Assembly (NCBI GenBank): GCA_937902865.1
Contig: CALFNJ010000103.1
Coordinates: 1-5,635 of the forward strand
Length of the DNA stretch: 5,635 nt
Direction of reading: 5' to 3'
DNA from: an uncultured Opitutaceae bacterium
GTDB taxonomy: Bacteria; Verrucomicrobiota; Verrucomicrobiia; Opitutales; Opitutaceae
Shown: piece by piece, positions 3,119 through 5,635 of the stretch
Numbering within the stretch: position 1 is the stretch's first letter
How the letters are laid out: every line of letters begins with the position of its first letter
Program-made: the position numbers and the translations under genes
Notes under the pieces: model-generated
Told to the model about the DNA's origin: nothing
Databases searched by the model: none
The model's input: the letters and a program-made list of their open reading frames with translations, nothing else

Positions 3119-5635
3119 TCAGTAGGCCGGAATCTCGCGGAGCGACTCCAGCGCCTCGAGGCCGGTGGCGGTCTCCAGGCTGGAGGCTGTGCTGCCCGTC
3201 GCGAAGGCGCTGACCGTGAAGGCCTGCGAGCCGCCCGCGGGGACGAACATGACCGTCACCTTCACCACCGGCACCACCGGAGCGGCGGCCGTGGCGTCGT
3301 CGCTCTGGCTCTGGTCCACGGAGTTCGCCGTGACGAACTCGACGAAGCTGAAGTTGATCACCAGCGCCGCGCCACCCGTGTGCAGGCCGGAGAGCTGGCC
3401 GCGGTCGGCCGGGAGGTTCGCGATGGCGGAGCCGATGTTGAGGATCGCGTTCTGGGCGCCGCTGAAGGCGACACTGAAATCGACCGGGTTGACGAGGAAG
3501 TTGCCGATCAGCGCCACATCGACGGTCTGCACCGTCGCGCCCGGGGCGAATTCCAGTGTGCCGGAGGTCGCGGCGAAATCGATGCCCGCCACCGCGGTGC
3601 CGTTCGCCGTGGCGTAGCCGACGCGGACCGTCTGGTTGCTCGGCGTGAGCAGCGTGAGGGTGAAGCGCATGACGTTGGTGTTGCCCACGCGCACGATTTG
3701 CGGCGCGGAGATGCCGAGCTCGGGGAGGACCGTGAGCTTGATCACGCCCGTCGCCGTGTAGGTCTGGCCGGTGGCCGCGCCCTTGCTGGTCGCGACGATG
3801 GTGATGCTCTCCAGGCCGGAGCGGTCGCCGCCAGGGCTGATCGTGAGGATGCTGCCCTCGATCTTGAGGCCCGCCAGCGCGGCGTCGGATCCGACGGCGG
3901 TGAACGTCACCGCGCTGTTCCCGGACTGGAAGTACTTGCTCAGGTCGATCACCACCGGAGCGTCGCCCGGACGCGCCGTGATGCCGGGCAGCGGCAGGCC
4001 GGTCGCGATCACCGGGGAATCGACCACGGTCGTGCCGGTCACGGTGAGGAGGAAGCTCTGCGTCACCACCAGGCCGCTCTGGATCAGCGTCAGCGTGATG
4101 GTCGCGCTGCCACTCTGGTTCGCGGCCGGCGCGATCGTGAGCGTGCGAGTGGCACCCGTGCCGGCGAGCGTCAGGCTCGTGGCGGGGAGCAGCGTGTTGT
4201 TGTCCGCCGTCGCCACCAGCAGGGCGCTGCTGGTGAGGTCGCCAGTGAGCGTGATCGTCACCGTGCGCGTCCCATTCTGGCCCAGCGTCACCGCGGAGAC
4301 CGCGGCGATGCCCGGCGCCGTCGGCTCGGTCGTCGGCGTGGTCGGCGTCGTCGGGATCGTGGGGGCGACGATAGTGAGCGTGAAGGACTGGGTGTTGGTC
4401 AGGCCGAAGTCATCGGTCGCGAGCAGCGAAACCGTGAGCGAACCGAGATCCGCGCCCGCCGGCGTGCCCGCGAGCGTCGCCGTGCCATCGCCGTTGTCCG
4501 TCAGCGTGAGCCAGGCCGGCAGCGTGCTGGTCGCGGTGATCGTGACATTGTGCGCGCCGGAGCCCGGGGTCACGCGCACCACGTGGGTGAACGGCTGACC
4601 GGAAACCAGCGGGGTCGCGGCGGGCGTGGTTTCGAACACCGGATTGGTGCCGGCGTACACCGCGAGGCTGACGACCTGGACGTTGGAGAGCCCGTTGTTG
4701 TCCGTGGCCACGATCGTGAAGGTGTTCGAGCCCACGGCCGCCGTGGTCGGCGTGCCGTCGAGCGTCGCCGTGCCGTCGCCGTGATCGGTAAAGGTCAGCC
4801 AGCTCGGCTGGTTGAGCACGGTGAGGACGACCGACGTGGCGCCCGGGCCGGGAGTGGTCTGCACGGCGTAGTGGAAGAGCTGGCCGGCCTGGAGCGAGCT
4901 GACGGACGGCGCGCTGGTGAAGACCGGCAGGCTGGTCTCGGTCTCGACGAGCGAGAGCGTGAAGGTCTGCTGCCGCGTCACGCCGGCGCTGTCGGTCGCG
5001 GTGACGGTGATGGCGTAGCTCGTGGAAGGATTGCCGCTCAGATCCACCACGCTCGGCGTGCCCTGGAGGGTCGCGATGCCGTTGCCGTTGTCCGTCAGCC
5101 TGAGCCAGGCCGGCAGGCCCGTCGCGGTGATCGCGAGCGTGCGGCCGTCCACGCCCGGGGTGACCACGATGCCGTAGTTGTAGAACTGGTTGGCCACCGC
5201 GGTGAGCGACGGCGTGCTGTGGAAGTCCGGCGGAATCTGCGGCGGAGCGACCTCGAACACAAAGGTCTGCGTGGTGGTGAGTCCGCCGAACTCCGCCGTG
5301 AGGGTGACGGTGACGCTGCCGAGCGCGTTGGACGCCGGCTGGATCACGATCACGCGGTCGGCGCCGCTGCCGACGCCCGTCAGGTTGGCGTTGGGCAGGA
5401 AGCCGGTGTCCGAGGAGGACGCGGTGAGCGTGATGTTCGAGGCGACGCCGGTCGTGACCGAGAGATGGATGTTGAGCAGGCAGCCGGCACCCGGGATGAC
5501 GGTGACGTTGGTGACGCCGGTGAGCGTCGGGGCGGTGACGGGATTGAGCGTCACCCCAGAGAGCAGCGCATCGAGGGCGGAACCGGTGTAGTTGCCGAGG
5601 AACGTCGGGACATCGGTGGTGCCGGCGACGAGCTG
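3119..5635 (-). CDS. Large secreted Ig/cadherin-like repeat protein, He_PIG and Calx-beta domains (C-terminal part; 5' end outside window)
   Basis: The frame is open from the right edge to TGA (complement of 3119-3121), giving 838 visible residues. A GTG at 5554-5552 is internal, because the frame continues 27 codons further to the edge. Numbered from the edge: a beta-sandwich 'A' domain (36-130); three He_PIG-type Ig domains (137-230, 238-327, 333-423), each with the motif PxWLxxxDxGxGxATLxGTP; a Thr/Pro-rich linker (425-441); a second A domain (442-533); a cadherin-like/Ig segment (540-637); a Calx-beta-like domain (638-739, with NGTAVAGIDF and GTLEFAPGATVQ); and an unrecognised 99-residue tail ending EIPAY. 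No transmembrane segment, PEP-CTERM or LPXTG is visible. The composition (Thr, Ala, Val, Gly-rich, one Cys) fits an exported protein. Likely role: cell-surface or secreted adhesin or structural protein, an inference from the domains. The signal peptide and any catalytic domain would lie outside the window. The exact function is unknown. Confidence 0.88.
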   Translation of the reverse strand, partial: QLVAGTTDVPTFLGNYTGSALDALLSGVTLNPVTAPTLTGVTNVTVIPGAGCLLNIHLSVTTGVASNITLTASSSDTGFLPNANLTGVGSGADRVIVIQPASNALGSVTVTLTAEFGGLTTTQTFVFEVAPPQIPPDFHSTPSLTAVANQFYNYGIVVTPGVDGRTLAITATGLPAWLRLTDNGNGIATLQGTPSVVDLSGNPSTSYAITVTATDSAGVTRQQTFTLSLVETETSLPVFTSAPSVSSLQAGQLFHYAVQTTPGPGATSVVLTVLNQPSWLTFTDHGDGTATLDGTPTTAAVGSNTFTIVATDNNGLSNVQVVSLAVYAGTNPVFETTPAATPLVSGQPFTHVVRVTPGSGAHNVTITATSTLPAWLTLTDNGDGTATLAGTPAGADLGSLTVSLLATDDFGLTNTQSFTLTIVAPTIPTTPTTPTTEPTAPGIAAVSAVTLGQNGTRTVTITLTGDLTSSALLVATADNNTLLPATSLTLAGTGATRTLTIAPAANQSGSATITLTLIQSGLVVTQSFLLTVTGTTVVDSPVIATGLPLPGITARPGDAPVVIDLSKYFQSGNSAVTFTAVGSDAALAGLKIEGSILTISPGGDRSGLESITIVATSKGAATGQTYTATGVIKLTVLPELGISAPQIVRVGNTNVMRFTLTLLTPSNQTVRVGYATANGTAVAGIDFAATSGTLEFAPGATVQTVDVALIGNFLVNPVDFSVAFSGAQNAILNIGSAIANLPADRGQLSGLHTGGAALVINFSFVEFVTANSVDQSQSDDATAAAPVVPVVKVTVMFVPAGGSQAFTVSAFATGSTASSLETATGLEALESLREIPAY
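4313..4363 (-). other. Thr/Pro-rich linker between Ig-like blocks
   Basis: Encodes PTIPTTPTTPTTEPTAP, a PTT tripeptide repeat of the kind that forms extended spacers between beta-sandwich domains of surface proteins. At DNA level it is a short imperfect 9-nt repeat (around 4325-4351), which may vary in copy number between strains. Confidence 0.75.
4367..5227 (-). repeat. Three tandem He_PIG-domain coding repeats
   Basis: Three consecutive coding units of about 270-290 nt: 4946-5227, 4655-4924 and 4367-4639. Each encodes a domain starting with (V/D)F.(S/T)(T/A)P, then a VTPG or TTPG turn, PAWL or PSWL, DNGNGIATLQGTP, DHGDGTATLDGTP or DNGDGTATLAGTP, and ending in a (V/L)xATDxxG strand. The acidic Asp-rich loop is the kind that can bind Ca2+ in cadherin-like folds. 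The units are diverged, not identical, so the duplication is old or the domains were recruited separately. Confidence 0.85.

Noticed and set aside
3771..4598. Open frame of 275 codons on the + strand opposite the surface-protein gene
   Set aside because: Antisense shadow produced by GC-rich Thr/Val/Gly codons. The - strand frame has clear domain motifs; this one has none. The same applies to + frames at 3165-3617 and 5190-5591.
5552..5554. GTG as the start of the surface-protein gene
   Set aside because: The frame continues without a stop for 27 more codons to the window edge in the same composition, and no signal peptide follows the GTG.

Overview
The window holds the 3' part of a SUF iron-sulfur cluster assembly operon on the + strand (the end of sufB, then sufD, then sufT). 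Convergent to it on the - strand is the 3' end of a very long gene for a secreted, multi-domain Ig/cadherin-like protein that runs off the right edge. High GC, strong G/C preference at third codon positions, the SufB-SufD-SufT set, a giant He_PIG/Calx-beta type surface protein and repeat-rich spacers together suggest a Gram-negative bacterium of the Verrucomicrobiota/Planctomycetota type (Opitutaceae-like is my best guess). No marker gene here proves this.

Layout. 1-394: C-terminal 130 residues of SufB. 395-490: spacer almost filled by a perfect 31-bp inverted repeat. 491-1834: complete sufD. 1835-2011: spacer bounded by a 37-nt imperfect inverted repeat that starts on the last base of the sufD stop codon and ends one base before the sufT ATG. 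2012-2554: complete sufT. 2555-3118: 564-nt convergent intergenic region with no credible gene. It holds a heptamer array (2571-2626), then a composite palindromic element (2628-2963) made of two inverted REP-like double hairpins around a third inverted hairpin pair, then about 155 nt in which I see nothing. 3119-5635: the secreted repeat protein on the - strand.

Function. SufB and SufD are the two related scaffold proteins of the SufBC2D complex, and the residues thought to build the nascent cluster at their interface are present in both. SufT (DUF59/MIP18 family) acts in cluster assembly or delivery to apo-proteins. sufC and sufS are not in the window and may lie upstream. The convergent surface protein has no evident link to SUF.

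Most of the unusual signal is outside the genes. Three spacers carry short repeats with a strict 7-nt period but different unit sequences, and in the two intra-operon spacers the heptamers are arranged as facing arms of a long hairpin that would bring the upstream stop codon next to the downstream start codon. In the third spacer, the two copies of each hairpin differ by paired substitutions that keep the stems intact. That is covariation visible inside the window and points to selection on, or copying through, the folded form.
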